Below, piece by piece: positions 43,816 to 53,269 of a stretch of DNA of 64,000 nt. The notes under the pieces were generated by a model that worked only from the letters and a program-made list of their open reading frames with translations, ran no database searches and had not been told where the DNA came from. Position 1 is the stretch's first letter. Every line of letters begins with the position of its first letter. Made by a program: the position numbers and the translations under genes. Source of the stretch: Duganella sp. (GTDB lineage: Bacteria; Pseudomonadota; Gammaproteobacteria; Burkholderiales; Burkholderiaceae_D); the NCBI GenBank assembly GCA_026225475.1, contig JAMFSU010000031.1:1-64000 (forward strand). The letters run 5' to 3'.

Positions 43816-45045
43816 CTATACCTTGGTAATGAGGGAAACGTTCGAACCGCCAAACGCAAATGAATTCGACATCGCCAGCGGCATCGCCACTTCGCGCGCC
43901 TGATGCGGCAGATAATTCAAATCGCAGGCCGGATCGGGATTATCCAGAAATGCCGTGGGCGGTGCGATGCTGTGGCGTTGCGCCTGTATCGTGATCACCA
44001 GCTCAAGCGCCCCAGTGGCACCGAAGACATGCCCATGGATGGCCTTGGTCGAACTGATGAGCAAGGACTTGGCATGCGCTTGAAACGCCAGCTTGATGGA
44101 ATCGGTTTCGGCAATATCGCCCACCTGTGTCGCCGTACCATGGGCATTGAGATAGACAATGTCGCTAGCATTTACACCAGCATCCTGTAGCGCATTGGTG
44201 ACCGCACGCGCCTGCCGCACGGGGTCCGGTTTGGTGATGTGGATGGCATCGGTACTGGTGCCGTAGCCGATGATTTCAGCCAGAATGGTCGCCCCTCTGG
44301 CCTGCGCTGATTCGTAAGACTCCAGCACCAGCGCAGCCGCGCCCTCGCCCAGCACAAAACCGCTACGATCAATCGAAAACGGCTTGCATGACGCAAAAGG
44401 CCGCGCCTCATCGACCGTCGCCAAGGTACGCAAGGCTTCCCAGCCGTTGACGGCGCCCGATTGCAGCATGGCTTCGGAACCGCCGGCAATGGCGCGGTCG
44501 CAATAGCCGTCACGAATTTGCCGGAACGCCTCGCCGATGGCATGTGCCGATGAAGCGCAAGCGGTCGAATAGGTAATCGATGGACCTTGGAATGTTGTTT
44601 TCAGCGACAGCAACGCGGCCGCGCCATTGGCCATGACACCGATGACCGTAAACGGTCGGGTGCGGCCCTTCTTTTTCAGGAACAGGTCGTCATATGTCGC
44701 CTCGATCGTGGAAGCACCGCCAAAGCCGGTACCCCAATAGATGCCGCTGCGATGCAACTGGCTGTCACTCAACGCATGCAATCCTGCTTGTGTGATGGCC
44801 TCATTGGTGGCACACCAAGCCAATTGCGCTACCCGATCAAACATGTTGGCGGTGGAACGGTCAAGTTGATGGGGAAGTTCTTCCTTGATCGACGCTGCAA
44901 AGCGGGTCTGGATACTGCTGCCCTCTGTTAGCGAAAATTCAGAAATCCCCGATCTGGCTGCAATCGCTGCCTGGAACTGCGCCTCGGCATTGAGTCCCAG
45001 ACAGGAAAGCGCCCCCATCCCTGTGACGACGACGCGATTTTTCAT
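43816..45045 (-). CDS. Beta-ketoacyl-ACP synthase (FabF-like), paired with a private ACP
   Basis: The 409-aa condensing enzyme has the Cys-His-His triad of KAS I/II: the nucleophile in TACASSAHAIGEAF, NAHGTATQVGD, and STKAIHGHVFGATGA. It elongates an acyl chain held on ACP with malonyl-ACP. It differs from housekeeping FabF in many places and overlaps the ACP gene (ATGA at 45042-45045), so it probably works with that carrier on a special lipid or polyketide-like product. No ketoreductase, dehydratase or thioesterase is nearby to show which. The fabF symbol is withheld because the housekeeping copy should be elsewhere. Confidence 0.92.
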   Translation of the reverse strand: MKNRVVVTGMGALSCLGLNAEAQFQAAIAARSGISEFSLTEGSSIQTRFAASIKEELPHQLDRSTANMFDRVAQLAWCATNEAITQAGLHALSDSQLHRSGIYWGTGFGGASTIEATYDDLFLKKKGRTRPFTVIGVMANGAAALLSLKTTFQGPSITYSTACASSAHAIGEAFRQIRDGYCDRAIAGGSEAMLQSGAVNGWEALRTLATVDEARPFASCKPFSIDRSGFVLGEGAAALVLESYESAQARGATILAEIIGYGTSTDAIHITKPDPVRQARAVTNALQDAGVNASDIVYLNAHGTATQVGDIAETDSIKLAFQAHAKSLLISSTKAIHGHVFGATGALELVITIQAQRHSIAPPTAFLDNPDPACDLNYLPHQAREVAMPLAMSNSFAFGGSNVSLITKV

Positions 45046-45293
45046 TTTTCTTTTTGCGTCTGAGCCAGTTTCACTTCGTCCATAAACGTTGCCACGTCCT
45101 GAATTGTCACAATCTCGCGATTATCTTCAGGGAAATGCAGCCCCAGACGATCCTCCAGGTCGAACAGCATTTCCATCTTGGCCAGCGAGTCGATTCCCAA
45201 GGATTCCAGCGTCGTCTCTGGTGTCAGTTCTGACAATTCGCAGGAAAATTCTTCCACAATCAGTTCGTATAACGTTTCCAAGCTTGATGACAT
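45042..45293 (-). CDS. Acyl carrier protein
   Basis: The 83-aa acidic four-helix protein has the phosphopantetheine serine at Ser36 in ESLGIDSLAKMEMLFDLED and the typical start LETLYELIVEEF. The motif is DSL, as in standard ACPs, but residues around it (AKMEM) resemble polyketide/specialised carriers more than AcpP (VELVM). GGGGA stands five bases before the ATG at 45293; the longer frame to 45320 lacks one. Its stop overlaps the ketosynthase start, so the two are made together. Confidence 0.9.
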   Translation of the reverse strand: MSSSLETLYELIVEEFSCELSELTPETTLESLGIDSLAKMEMLFDLEDRLGLHFPEDNREIVTIQDVATFMDEVKLAQTQKEK

Positions 45294-45531
45294 GATTTCC
45301 CCAGCTAGCCTTACTATCAAAGTTGTTAGTTTTTGTGCAGTAAGATACTAGCATTTTCCTTCAGGTCGTACAAAAATCGAGTAAGCAGAATACAACGGCA
45401 TGTCAAAAATATTGATCCAAGCGACCATCAGGCGCCGTAGGAGCGAACCACTGGCACCGCATCTCGACATGCTGGCCGCGTGCCAGAAATTGCATTGTTT
45501 ATCTGTCTAGTGAAGCTTATTCAAGCGGAAA

Positions 45532-46299
45532 TCAGGTATATCTTATTCTGCCAAGCCCTGACATTACATCATTGCGCAATGTAGGATTGCCCCTGATGTT
45601 AACTTTGGCCACACCAGAGATGTGTGACCGCACATGCTGGCGTACCTCAGCGTCAACGCGCGCCGCACCAGAGACTTCGAAGTTGGCTCTGTCAGCCACA
45701 AGCTTACTGGCATCGATTCGGCCTTGACCAGATGCCAAGACTACAAGATCTTTGACCTGTCCCATGGCTTCGACCTGGCCTACATTCACAACTTTGACGT
45801 CAAGGCAGTCTTGTTGCAACTCCTGCAGGATGATTTTGCCTTGGCCTTGGTTGTCGATCACTGGCGCATATGGTAGAGCAATGCCCACCACAATCCGCCC
45901 ATCCGAGTCTTCGGGACCGACGGGGCGGCCATTGACGTTAACCGAGAATGTGGACGCCCCTGATCCACTGACATAAATCGATTGACTCGACATGACGTTG
46001 TGGCCCGTCCCACTGCTGGACGTGCTGAACGTGCTTGTATGATGGAAAGAAAAATTACCTGTCGAAAGCGATGAATTGGCGCGTTCAATCGTCAGGCGGT
46101 TATTTTGGATGTTGGTCTTGACCGATTTGATCCCCTCTGTAAATTCGCCGGCGATCACCATCCGCATTTCGCCGCTGGGTTTGAAAATCACATTGACGTT
46201 GCCACAGACGACGATCTCCTTTACCTGCTGAATGGCTCTTGATTCATAAATACAATTCGGGGGCATTTGATTATTGCCAGCAGCTTGCACGATATCCAT
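45532..46299 (-). CDS. DUF2807 (GIN) beta-helix domain protein
   Basis: The 255-aa protein matches the DUF2807/GIN pattern of repeated short strands with SG, GQG and VSGxAxV turns (VVLASGQGRIDASKLVADR, FEVSGAARVDAEV, SHISGVAKVNIRGNP). These build a beta-helix often exposed on the cell surface. Unlike most members it lacks a signal peptide from the chosen start, and a Ser/Thr-rich loop lies about residues 78-110. AAGGA lies eight bases before the ATG at 46299; a start at 46353 would overlap the inverted repeat upstream. Function unknown. Confidence 0.75.
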   Translation of the reverse strand: MDIVQAAGNNQMPPNCIYESRAIQQVKEIVVCGNVNVIFKPSGEMRMVIAGEFTEGIKSVKTNIQNNRLTIERANSSLSTGNFSFHHTSTFSTSSSGTGHNVMSSQSIYVSGSGASTFSVNVNGRPVGPEDSDGRIVVGIALPYAPVIDNQGQGKIILQELQQDCLDVKVVNVGQVEAMGQVKDLVVLASGQGRIDASKLVADRANFEVSGAARVDAEVRQHVRSHISGVAKVNIRGNPTLRNDVMSGLGRIRYT

Positions 46300-46347
46300 T
46301 GATGGGTTCCTTTCTGAAGCGACGTAGTGAGGGTGATGTAAAACACC

Positions 46348-46383
46348 CGGCATAAATATTTCCCAAAAGAAATATTTATGCCG
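46348..46383. promoter_or_regulatory. Perfect 15-bp inverted repeat before the DUF2807 gene
   Basis: CGGCATAAATATTTC (46348-46362) pairs fully with GAAATATTTATGCCG (46369-46383) over a 6-base loop. It is 49 bp upstream of the DUF2807 start and 73 bp after the permease stop. It could be an operator, or a bidirectional hairpin; no clear T-run follows. Confidence 0.6.
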
Positions 46384-46455
46384 CACTATACCCTAACTAT
46401 GTTGCATAAAAAAGCACACTTGCCATCGTCTAACGCCGCATACGCCTCCAGCCAC

Positions 46456-47307
46456 TCACCCTTTGCTCGCTCCAAAAGTCAAACCGGCGACGAACTGCTT
46501 CTGCATCACAAAGAACAGCAACACCGATGGTAACGCCGCCAGAATCGCGCCAGCCGAAACCAGATTCCAAGCCGTAGTCCACTGTCCGCGCAAGGCTGCA
46601 ACACCGACTGTGATCGGCGCCACGTCATCTCCTTGCGTCAGGCACAAAGCCCAGAAATAGTCATTCCAGACGAACGTAAACACCAGCACGGCCAATGCTG
46701 CCAGCGCCGGACGAATCAGCGGCAGCACAATGCGATAAAACACCGTCCATTCACCCGCGCCTTCGATGCGGGCCGCCTCGATCATTTCGAACGGTAACTG
46801 CTTGATGAAGTTGCGCAAAAACAGCGTGCAAAAGCCGGTCTGCATCGCCACATGGAACAACACCATGCCGGTGACCGTGTTGAACAAGCCCAGTGATAGC
46901 GAAAGATCGCGCACCGGTATCATCAGAATCTGCTGTGGCACAAAGTTGCAGGCCACAAAGCTGGCAAACAACAGCGTATTGCCACGAAACTTATAGGTCG
47001 ACAAGGCGTAGCCGGCCATCGCCGCCAGTGCAATGGCGCCGATGACGGACGGAATCGTGATCAGGCAGCTATTCCAGAAATAATGCAGCATCGGCGACGC
47101 CGTCAAGGCTTCGCGATAGTTTTCCACCATCGCAAAATCTTTTGGCCAGCCCCAGTAATTACCTTCCATCAGTTCATCGGTCGAGCGAACCGACGTCACC
47201 AGCGCTGTCAGCATCGGCAACAGCCAGATCAGCAGCACCACCGGCAGCGACAATTTGTAAAGCGCCCGGTTAAGCGGCGTCCATTTTTCTATCGGCATCG
47301 GAAACAT
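46456..47307 (-). CDS. ABC sugar permease, MalG type
   Basis: The 283-aa inner-membrane protein has six predicted helices and the EAA loop EAARIEGAGEWTVFYRIVLP that contacts the ATPase. It is the second permease of a CUT1 carbohydrate importer; the partner permease ends 11 bp upstream. The N-terminal helix LPVVLLIWLLPMLTALVTSV and the terminal QKQFVAGLTFGASKG are typical. With the binding protein and MsmK/UgpC-like ATPase it imports a sugar, probably a galactoside because a GH42 beta-galactosidase lies in the same operon. Confidence 0.92.
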   Translation of the reverse strand: MFPMPIEKWTPLNRALYKLSLPVVLLIWLLPMLTALVTSVRSTDELMEGNYWGWPKDFAMVENYREALTASPMLHYFWNSCLITIPSVIGAIALAAMAGYALSTYKFRGNTLLFASFVACNFVPQQILMIPVRDLSLSLGLFNTVTGMVLFHVAMQTGFCTLFLRNFIKQLPFEMIEAARIEGAGEWTVFYRIVLPLIRPALAALAVLVFTFVWNDYFWALCLTQGDDVAPITVGVAALRGQWTTAWNLVSAGAILAALPSVLLFFVMQKQFVAGLTFGASKG

Positions 47308-47318
47308 GGCGACCCTCT

Positions 47319-48242
47319 TTAGCTTTCATTGCGCAGCATGCGGCGCAATTGGTAAATGATGTAGACCAGCATGATCGCAAACAAGGTCACCGCAATGGCT
47401 GCCGAATAACCCTGCCGATAGTATTTGATGGCCTGATCGTAGGTGTAATAGGCCAGCACCGTGGAGCTTTCATAGGGACCGCCGCTGCTCATGACCGAAA
47501 TCAGGTCGAAGCTGCGAAGCGCGCCGATAATGCTCACCACAAATGCCATAAACGTGGTCGGCCGCAACTGTGGCAAGATCACATAGCGCAACATGTTCCA
47601 GCCTTTGGCGCCTTCCATGCGCGCCGCTTCGACCTGATCATTGTTGATCGCCGTCAGGCCGGTCAGGAACAGGATCATGCAATAAGCAGTTTGCGGCCAC
47701 AACGCGGCAAAGATGATGCCGAAGGTGACATAGCGTGCATCGCCCAACACAGGGATGCCATGGCCCAGCAGCAGCGCCAGCAAACCGAAGGTCGGATCAT
47801 AGAACCAGCTGAAGATCAACCCGACCACCACCCCAGAGAGCACAAACGGCGCAAAGAACAGGGTCTTGACCACGCGCATGCCGCGCACCTTCTGATTCAG
47901 ATAGAGCGCCACAACCAGACCCATTGGCGGTGCCAGTAAAAACATCAGCAGCCAGTAAAGATTGTTTTTCAAGGCCGTATAGAAAGTTGCCGCATGCAGC
48001 ATTTCGACATAATTAGCCAGGCCGATGAATTTCGGTACGGTCATACCATCCCAACTGAAGAAACTGAGATAGATCGTGTACAGAATCGGGTACAACACGT
48101 ACACCAGCGTCATCAGACAAGCCGGCGCCAGGAACCAGAACGCAGCACGATTTCTGCGCGCGGCCACACGCGGGCGTGACGCTGCGGCAGCCTTCACTGC
48201 AGCAGCACCGGGAGGATTGATGACGGGCGTTTGCGCAAGCAT
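47319..48242 (-). CDS. ABC sugar permease, MalF type
   Basis: The 307-aa inner-membrane protein has six helices and the EAA loop EAARMEGAKGWNMLRYVILPQ. Its cytoplasmic N-terminus is Ala/Arg-rich, and the first helix begins FWFLAPACLMTLVYVLYP. It pairs with the MalG-type permease. The ATG at 48242 has AGGAGT about nine bases upstream; a longer frame to 48332 lacks one. A stem-loop separates it from the binding-protein gene, which would let that protein be made in excess. Confidence 0.92.
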   Translation of the reverse strand: MLAQTPVINPPGAAAVKAAAASRPRVAARRNRAAFWFLAPACLMTLVYVLYPILYTIYLSFFSWDGMTVPKFIGLANYVEMLHAATFYTALKNNLYWLLMFLLAPPMGLVVALYLNQKVRGMRVVKTLFFAPFVLSGVVVGLIFSWFYDPTFGLLALLLGHGIPVLGDARYVTFGIIFAALWPQTAYCMILFLTGLTAINNDQVEAARMEGAKGWNMLRYVILPQLRPTTFMAFVVSIIGALRSFDLISVMSSGGPYESSTVLAYYTYDQAIKYYRQGYSAAIAVTLFAIMLVYIIYQLRRMLRNES

Positions 48243-48284
48243 GACATTGAACTCCTGAGGTACTGATGAACGCGTCAAGTAAAA

Positions 48285-48345
48285 GACAAAAAAGCCGGTG
48301 ACCGGTAACGCACGGCGTGCACCAGACCACACTGGCGCACGCCGT
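48285..48345 (-). terminator. Stem-loop between binding-protein and permease genes
   Basis: On the minus strand ACGGCGTGC (48345-48337) pairs with GCACGCCGT (48320-48312). A smaller CCGGT/ACCGG hairpin and six T residues follow. It lies directly after the binding-protein stop and probably acts as a partial terminator or protects that mRNA end. Confidence 0.5.
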
Positions 48346-48359
48346 ATTGCGACAACCGT

Positions 48360-49598
48360 CTACGACTTTTTGTAGATGCGCTTGCGACTCTGCTCCAGCT
48401 CGTTCAGGATGTCATCGATCTTGCTCGGATCGCTGACAAATTTCTGCATCCCCTTCATCCCTTCATCGGCCATTTCCTTGGTCATGTCGCGATCATAGAA
48501 CTGGGCGATGCCGCCTTTGGCATTCGACAGAATTTCGAAACCGATACGCGAAATCGGCTCAGTCGGCTCGGCCGATTTGCTGTTCGCCGGCAAGGAACCC
48601 AGACCTTCCGCCAGTTTGGCGCTGATGGCCGGTGTGCCGACAAAGGCCAGGAAGCGATGGGCATCGACCTTATTGCGTGCCTTGCTCGGAATATGGATCG
48701 ATTCGGTCGGGCCTTCCTCTGCGGTCGGCACTTTGGCATCGATGATCGGGAACTGGAAGTAGCCCATATTGACCGCCAGCTTCGGCGGGAAGCCCTTGGC
48801 AATGAAGGTGCCCATCAGCATCATGGCGGCCTTGCCCTGGAACAGGAACGGCTGGGCCCCATCCAGATCGTAGGACAGCGCATTGTCGATGAAATACTTA
48901 TTGTCGATCAGGCTCTTCCAGGCGCTGTAGACCTTTTTAACGCGCGGATCGGTATAGGCGATATCGCCGGCCATGAGCTGCTGATGGAAGACATTGCCGT
49001 TCAGGCGCAGGTCGAGATAGTCAAACCAGCCAGCCAAGGTCCAGGCATCGCGTCCACCCACTGCCAACGGTGCAATGCCGGCGGCCTTGAGCTTCTTGCA
49101 GACTTCCAGGAACTCATCCCAGGTCTTTGGCTCGGCGGCGATGCCGGCATTTTTGAACACATCCTTGCGATAAAACATGCCCCAGGAGTAATACACGGTC
49201 GGCAATGCGTATTGCTTGCCCTGGTAGGAGGACGCATCTTTGGTCGAGGCGTAGGTGGCATCCCAATTGTTCTTTTTCCAGTCATCGCTGACGTCTTCCA
49301 GCAAACCGCGGCTGGCATAGAATGCCATGCGTTCGCCGTTATGCCAGTTGATGATGTCGGGCGCCTGGGTTGACAGCCAGCCCGGCAATTGCACCTTGTA
49401 GGCTTCTTCTTCGACGAAGGAAACCTTGACGTCGACGTCGGGGTTGGCCTTCTTGAATTCATCGAGGGTTGATTGCCAGACCGCGCGCTGTACTGCGCCC
49501 TTGTAGGCAATATTGACAGCCAGCGTACCGGCCGAAGCCGAGGCGAAGGTGCCGGCCAGCAGCGTCGCCAGCAAGCCCATGCAAAACATTTTTTTCAT
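48360..49598 (-). CDS. ABC sugar-binding protein
   Basis: The 412-aa periplasmic solute-binding protein has a signal peptide (MKKMFCMGLLATLLAGTFAS, cut near ASAG) and the CUT1 pattern: SFVEEEAYKVQLPGWLSTQ, ADIINWHNGERM-like segment with PDIINWHNG, YALPTVYYSWGMFYRKDVF and GKAAMMLMGTF. It delivers a sugar to the MalF/MalG-type permeases. The ligand is presumably a beta-galactoside or related oligosaccharide given the GH42 gene upstream. ATG 49598 has GGAGACAACG before it. Confidence 0.93.
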   Translation of the reverse strand: MKKMFCMGLLATLLAGTFASASAGTLAVNIAYKGAVQRAVWQSTLDEFKKANPDVDVKVSFVEEEAYKVQLPGWLSTQAPDIINWHNGERMAFYASRGLLEDVSDDWKKNNWDATYASTKDASSYQGKQYALPTVYYSWGMFYRKDVFKNAGIAAEPKTWDEFLEVCKKLKAAGIAPLAVGGRDAWTLAGWFDYLDLRLNGNVFHQQLMAGDIAYTDPRVKKVYSAWKSLIDNKYFIDNALSYDLDGAQPFLFQGKAAMMLMGTFIAKGFPPKLAVNMGYFQFPIIDAKVPTAEEGPTESIHIPSKARNKVDAHRFLAFVGTPAISAKLAEGLGSLPANSKSAEPTEPISRIGFEILSNAKGGIAQFYDRDMTKEMADEGMKGMQKFVSDPSKIDDILNELEQSRKRIYKKS

Positions 49599-49740
49599 CG
49601 TTGTCTCCGAGTTATTGTATTCACAAAAGCGTTTAACGTGCTCTTTGTACAGGTTCTGGTTTGCCTGTTTTGGTGCTGACGGCCAGCGTATATCACCGCC
49701 GTTGCCTTGCTTCCCCTGACTTCAATACTGCCCTACTGCT

Positions 49741-51711
49741 TTACTGCTCTGCTTGGCGATAAATTGCCACGCCTTGCGGTGCCAGTTCTGCCGCGCCGAC
49801 TAAAAAGCTGGCGCCGTTGGCATGCGGCACTGCACACGGCGCATCGGCGTAATTGAACGCAAACGTGAGCCCGCCACGCCGGTTCAAGCGCAAGGTTTCT
49901 GGCAAGCGTTGCGGGTTCAAGCCAGCGCTGCACGCGACTTGTTCAAAGTAGTCGCGGGTCAATCCGGCATCAAAGACACTGGCCAGATAATGCACACGCT
50001 GGTAACGCAAGATCGCTGGATGGCCATCGCCAAATGTGGCCACCGTGTCGACACCTGCATCGGTCTCGATCAGATCGCGCCAATGATGCGCTTGCCCTGA
50101 TTGGTCGCCGCACTGTACCGGCTCGCTGACATTTGGTCGCATCGATTCGACGCGCCAGACGCGCAACGGCAGGATGGATTGCAAAGGGCCCGGCGGCAGA
50201 TTCGCAGGAATCTGCAAGGAAACCGTCTTAGAACCGCTGCGCGGCCCCAGCACCACCTGCGCCCCGCTGCTCTGCAAGCGCGCTGGCAAATCATCGGGAA
50301 TTATCGGCAGCGGCGGCACGACGATCATGGCGTAGCCGTCCAGCGCTGCGTGCAGCGGCACGATATCGACATCCAGACCGAGCGAACGCAGTGCCGAATA
50401 GTATTCAAAGACGACCCGGGGATAGTGAAAATCAGCGCCTTGATGATGAATCTCGAACAGCCACTTGGCGGTATAGTCGAATAACAGCGCGACCTTGCCA
50501 CGCGGCTGCGCCAACGCACCAGCGGCCTGCTCGACCAGACTGATTTCCTGCGCCACGCACGCAGCCTCGGCGCCACCGACATCGAGCACATTGTCCGGCC
50601 GATTCAAACCGGCATGCATTTGCTCCTGGCCGAACGGCACCTGACGCCAGCGGAAATACGACACGCAACCGGCACCATGGGCAAACGCTTCCCAACTCCA
50701 CAGGCGCACCATGCCCGGCAGCGGACTGGGATTCCATTGCGCCCAGTTGACCGGCCCCGGCTGCTGTTCCATGACCCAGAACGGCTGCGCCGACATGCCG
50801 CGATACAGATCGTGATTGAACGATGCAAAATCGGGATGGCCGGTACGCAACCAGCGCGCCTTGATCTCAGGTGCGAACCACATTTCTTCCATGGCACCGA
50901 GCGGATAGCTGTCCCAACTGGCCACATCAAGATCGGCCGCCACCGAATAATGGTCGAACTCGACGAACATCTGCATGAAGTTATGCACCATCACCCGACC
51001 CGGTGCATGCGCACGCAAGATCTCGACCTGCATGCGGTTGTAGCGCACCACCTCATCCGAGGCGAAACGACGATAGTCGAGCCGGTGCGCAGGATGGGCT
51101 TCGGTAACGGTGCCAATCGGCGCATCGATCTCTTCGAAGCTGCGATATTCCATGCTCCAGAACACCGTTCCCCAGGCCGTATTGAGCGCGGCGATATCGC
51201 CATAACGCGCCTGCAACCAGAGACGGAAACGCCGTTGTGCCGATGCCGAATAACTGACCACGGTATGGTGGCAACCATATTCGTTGTCGACCTGCCAGGC
51301 CGTGATCGCGGGATGCTTGCCATAGCGCTCACCCAACAATTGCACGATCCGTTGCGATTCCTTGAAATAGGAGTCGGAAGAAAAATCATAATGCCGACGC
51401 GATCCAAACGCGCGCGCACGGCCATTGGCATCGACTGCCAGCACATCGTCATGGCGATCAATCAGCCACTTCGGCGGCGTCGCCGTTGGTGTGCACATCA
51501 CCACTTCCAGACCTTGCTCTGCCAATACCTTGATGGCACGGTCCAGCCATTCCCAACGGAACTCGCCCGGCGAAGGTTCGATCCGGCTCCAGGCGAATTC
51601 GCCGATGCGCACCTGTTTGATGCCAAGCGCCTTCATGCGCTGGGCATCGCTCTCCCACATGTCTTCGGGCCAGTGTTCGGGGTAATAACACACCCCCAGT
51701 TGTAGCGACAT
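49741..51711 (-). CDS. GH42 beta-galactosidase
   Basis: The 656-aa glycoside hydrolase of family 42 begins [19 protein letters not shown]. The acid/base is Glu144 in [11 protein letters not shown] and the nucleophile Glu315 in [17 protein letters not shown] barrel (to about 390), a flavodoxin-like trimerisation domain and a small C-terminal beta domain follow in the usual order. There is no signal peptide, so it acts in the cytoplasm on imported galactosides. It is placed between the ABC ATPase (21 bp gap) and the binding protein (142 bp gap), so import and cleavage are co-expressed. Confidence 0.96.
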   Translation of the reverse strand: MSLQLGVCYYPEHWPEDMWESDAQRMKALGIKQVRIGEFAWSRIEPSPGEFRWEWLDRAIKVLAEQGLEVVMCTPTATPPKWLIDRHDDVLAVDANGRARAFGSRRHYDFSSDSYFKESQRIVQLLGERYGKHPAITAWQVDNEYGCHHTVVSYSASAQRRFRLWLQARYGDIAALNTAWGTVFWSMEYRSFEEIDAPIGTVTEAHPAHRLDYRRFASDEVVRYNRMQVEILRAHAPGRVMVHNFMQMFVEFDHYSVAADLDVASWDSYPLGAMEEMWFAPEIKARWLRTGHPDFASFNHDLYRGMSAQPFWVMEQQPGPVNWAQWNPSPLPGMVRLWSWEAFAHGAGCVSYFRWRQVPFGQEQMHAGLNRPDNVLDVGGAEAACVAQEISLVEQAAGALAQPRGKVALLFDYTAKWLFEIHHQGADFHYPRVVFEYYSALRSLGLDVDIVPLHAALDGYAMIVVPPLPIIPDDLPARLQSSGAQVVLGPRSGSKTVSLQIPANLPPGPLQSILPLRVWRVESMRPNVSEPVQCGDQSGQAHHWRDLIETDAGVDTVATFGDGHPAILRYQRVHYLASVFDAGLTRDYFEQVACSAGLNPQRLPETLRLNRRGGLTFAFNYADAPCAVPHANGASFLVGAAELAPQGVAIYRQAEQ

Positions 51712-51732
51712 CTTGGTGACTCCTCTCGTGAT

Positions 51733-52881
51733 TTAAGCTGCTGCGGCTAACTGCGCCGTAGCGTGATGGCGATCCAGCGCCATGCCGTTTTCGTCAAACA
51801 GATAGGCGCTGCCCGCGGCAATGCCGAAACGCAGCAAATCGCCCCGATTAATCTGCGCATTGCCTGGTGCCTTGGCCACCAGCGGCTGGCCGCCCGGTTG
51901 CTCCAGATGCACATAGGTTTGCTCGCCCAGACGCTCGACCAACACCACCTCGCGCGTAATGCCGTTCGCGTTGCTGTCGCCGATATCCATATGTTCCGGC
52001 CGCACACCCAAGGTCACCGTTTGACCCGGCTGCACGTTGGCGCCACTGGCGGCGACCACAATGCGCTCATTGGTGTCCGGCAAGCGCACCGTCACTTGTC
52101 CGTCGTCGACATGCATGACCAGCGCCGGGATGAAGTTCATGCGGGGCGAACCGATAAAACCGGCGACAAAACGATTCTTGGGATGCTGGTACAACTCCAT
52201 CGGCGTGCCGATCTGGGCAATGCTGCCAAAGCGCGCCGTGTCGGCACCGGCATGCAGCAAGACAATGCGATCCGCCAAGGTCATCGCCTCAACCTGATCA
52301 TGCGTTACATACACCACGCTGGCCTGCTCAAACTGCCGATGCAGACGGGCGATCTCGATGCGGGTCTGACTGCGCAAGGTGGCATCCAAATTCGACAACG
52401 GCTCATCAAACAGGAACACCCCGGGACGCCGCACGATGGCACGGCCAATCGCCACGCGCTGACGCTGGCCGCCTGACAATTCCTTGGGCTTGCGTTGCAG
52501 CAGTTCTTCCAGTTGCAATACCCGCGCCGCTTCCCTGACCTTTTGCTCAATTTCTGCCTTGGGCAGTTTGGCCAGCGTCAGACCGAAGCTCATGTTTTCA
52601 TACACGGTCATATGCGGAAACAGCGCATAACTCTGAAACACCATCGCCACTGAACGCTGTGCCGAGGGCACATCATTCATGCGCTTGTCACCGATCAGCA
52701 GTTCACCGCTGCTTAAATCCTCCAGCCCGGCAATCACCCGCAACAGTGTTGACTTGCCGCAACCCGACGGCCCCAGAAAGACACAGAACTCATGTTCGCC
52801 GATGGCCAGATCAACATCGCGTATCACCGGCGCGGCGTCACCATAGGATTTTTGTGCGGCATGCAAGGTAATGCTGGCCAT
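51733..52881 (-). CDS. ABC sugar-importer ATPase (UgpC/MsmK type)
   Basis: The 382-aa ATPase has Walker A FLGPSGCGKSTLLR, the Q-loop VFQSYALFPHM, signature LSGGQRQRVAIGRA, Walker B VFLFDEPLSNLD, the switch histidine in VVYVTHDQVEAM, and the C-terminal TOBE domain of CUT1 importers (LGVRPEHMDIGD). It energises the MalF/MalG-type permeases of the same operon and is the first gene after the divergent LacI control region. The ATG at 52881 fits the family; the ribosome site is weak. Confidence 0.95.
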   Translation of the reverse strand: MASITLHAAQKSYGDAAPVIRDVDLAIGEHEFCVFLGPSGCGKSTLLRVIAGLEDLSSGELLIGDKRMNDVPSAQRSVAMVFQSYALFPHMTVYENMSFGLTLAKLPKAEIEQKVREAARVLQLEELLQRKPKELSGGQRQRVAIGRAIVRRPGVFLFDEPLSNLDATLRSQTRIEIARLHRQFEQASVVYVTHDQVEAMTLADRIVLLHAGADTARFGSIAQIGTPMELYQHPKNRFVAGFIGSPRMNFIPALVMHVDDGQVTVRLPDTNERIVVAASGANVQPGQTVTLGVRPEHMDIGDSNANGITREVVLVERLGEQTYVHLEQPGGQPLVAKAPGNAQINRGDLLRFGIAAGSAYLFDENGMALDRHHATAQLAAAA

Positions 52882-53269
52882 AATCTGTTCTCGCAAAAAA
52901 TAAATAGCACCCCACATCACGCGGGCTGCTGCTACGACAGGAACAAGGCGCTACGGGTGTGTATCAGTAAAGCAATACACTACAGGTTAAGCGCTTAATT
53001 AACTTGAACAAAAAAAAGGGAACTGCTGGACTGATTGAACTGCTTCATGCTTGTCTCCACATCGTTATTCTGATTGTGATGCCATTTTTGGCGATTTATT
53101 GCGGTTGATGATACCAATGTTATTTTTGGCATGCAACTGAAATTCAGTGACATATTTGTCAATCAAATTTCAACTTCGACTCAACCTTTGTGCAACAAGC
53201 GGCACGCTGCCGCGTTGACAATGCTGGCAATAGACGATTGAATGCGAAGGCCTCTAACCTCGACCATCC
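52882..53269. other. Divergent control region, galactoside operon / LacI regulator
   Basis: This 388-bp region separates the importer operon from its regulator. It holds the TTAAGCGCTTAA palindrome (entered separately). It also holds a pair of imperfect direct repeats, ATGCCATTTTTGGC at 53079 and ATGTTATTTTTGGC at 53117. Confidence 0.5.
52987..52998. promoter_or_regulatory. LacI-family operator
   Basis: TTAAGCGCTTAA is a perfect 12-bp palindrome with the central CG expected of GalR/LacI sites. It is 106 bp before the ATPase start and in the region shared with the divergent LacI gene. Confidence 0.7.

Noticed and set aside
50614..51705. A 363-codon open frame on the plus strand within the GH42 gene
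   Set aside because: It lies fully opposite a well-supported GH42 enzyme, is His/Arg-rich as expected of the antisense of a GC-rich gene, and has no family features.
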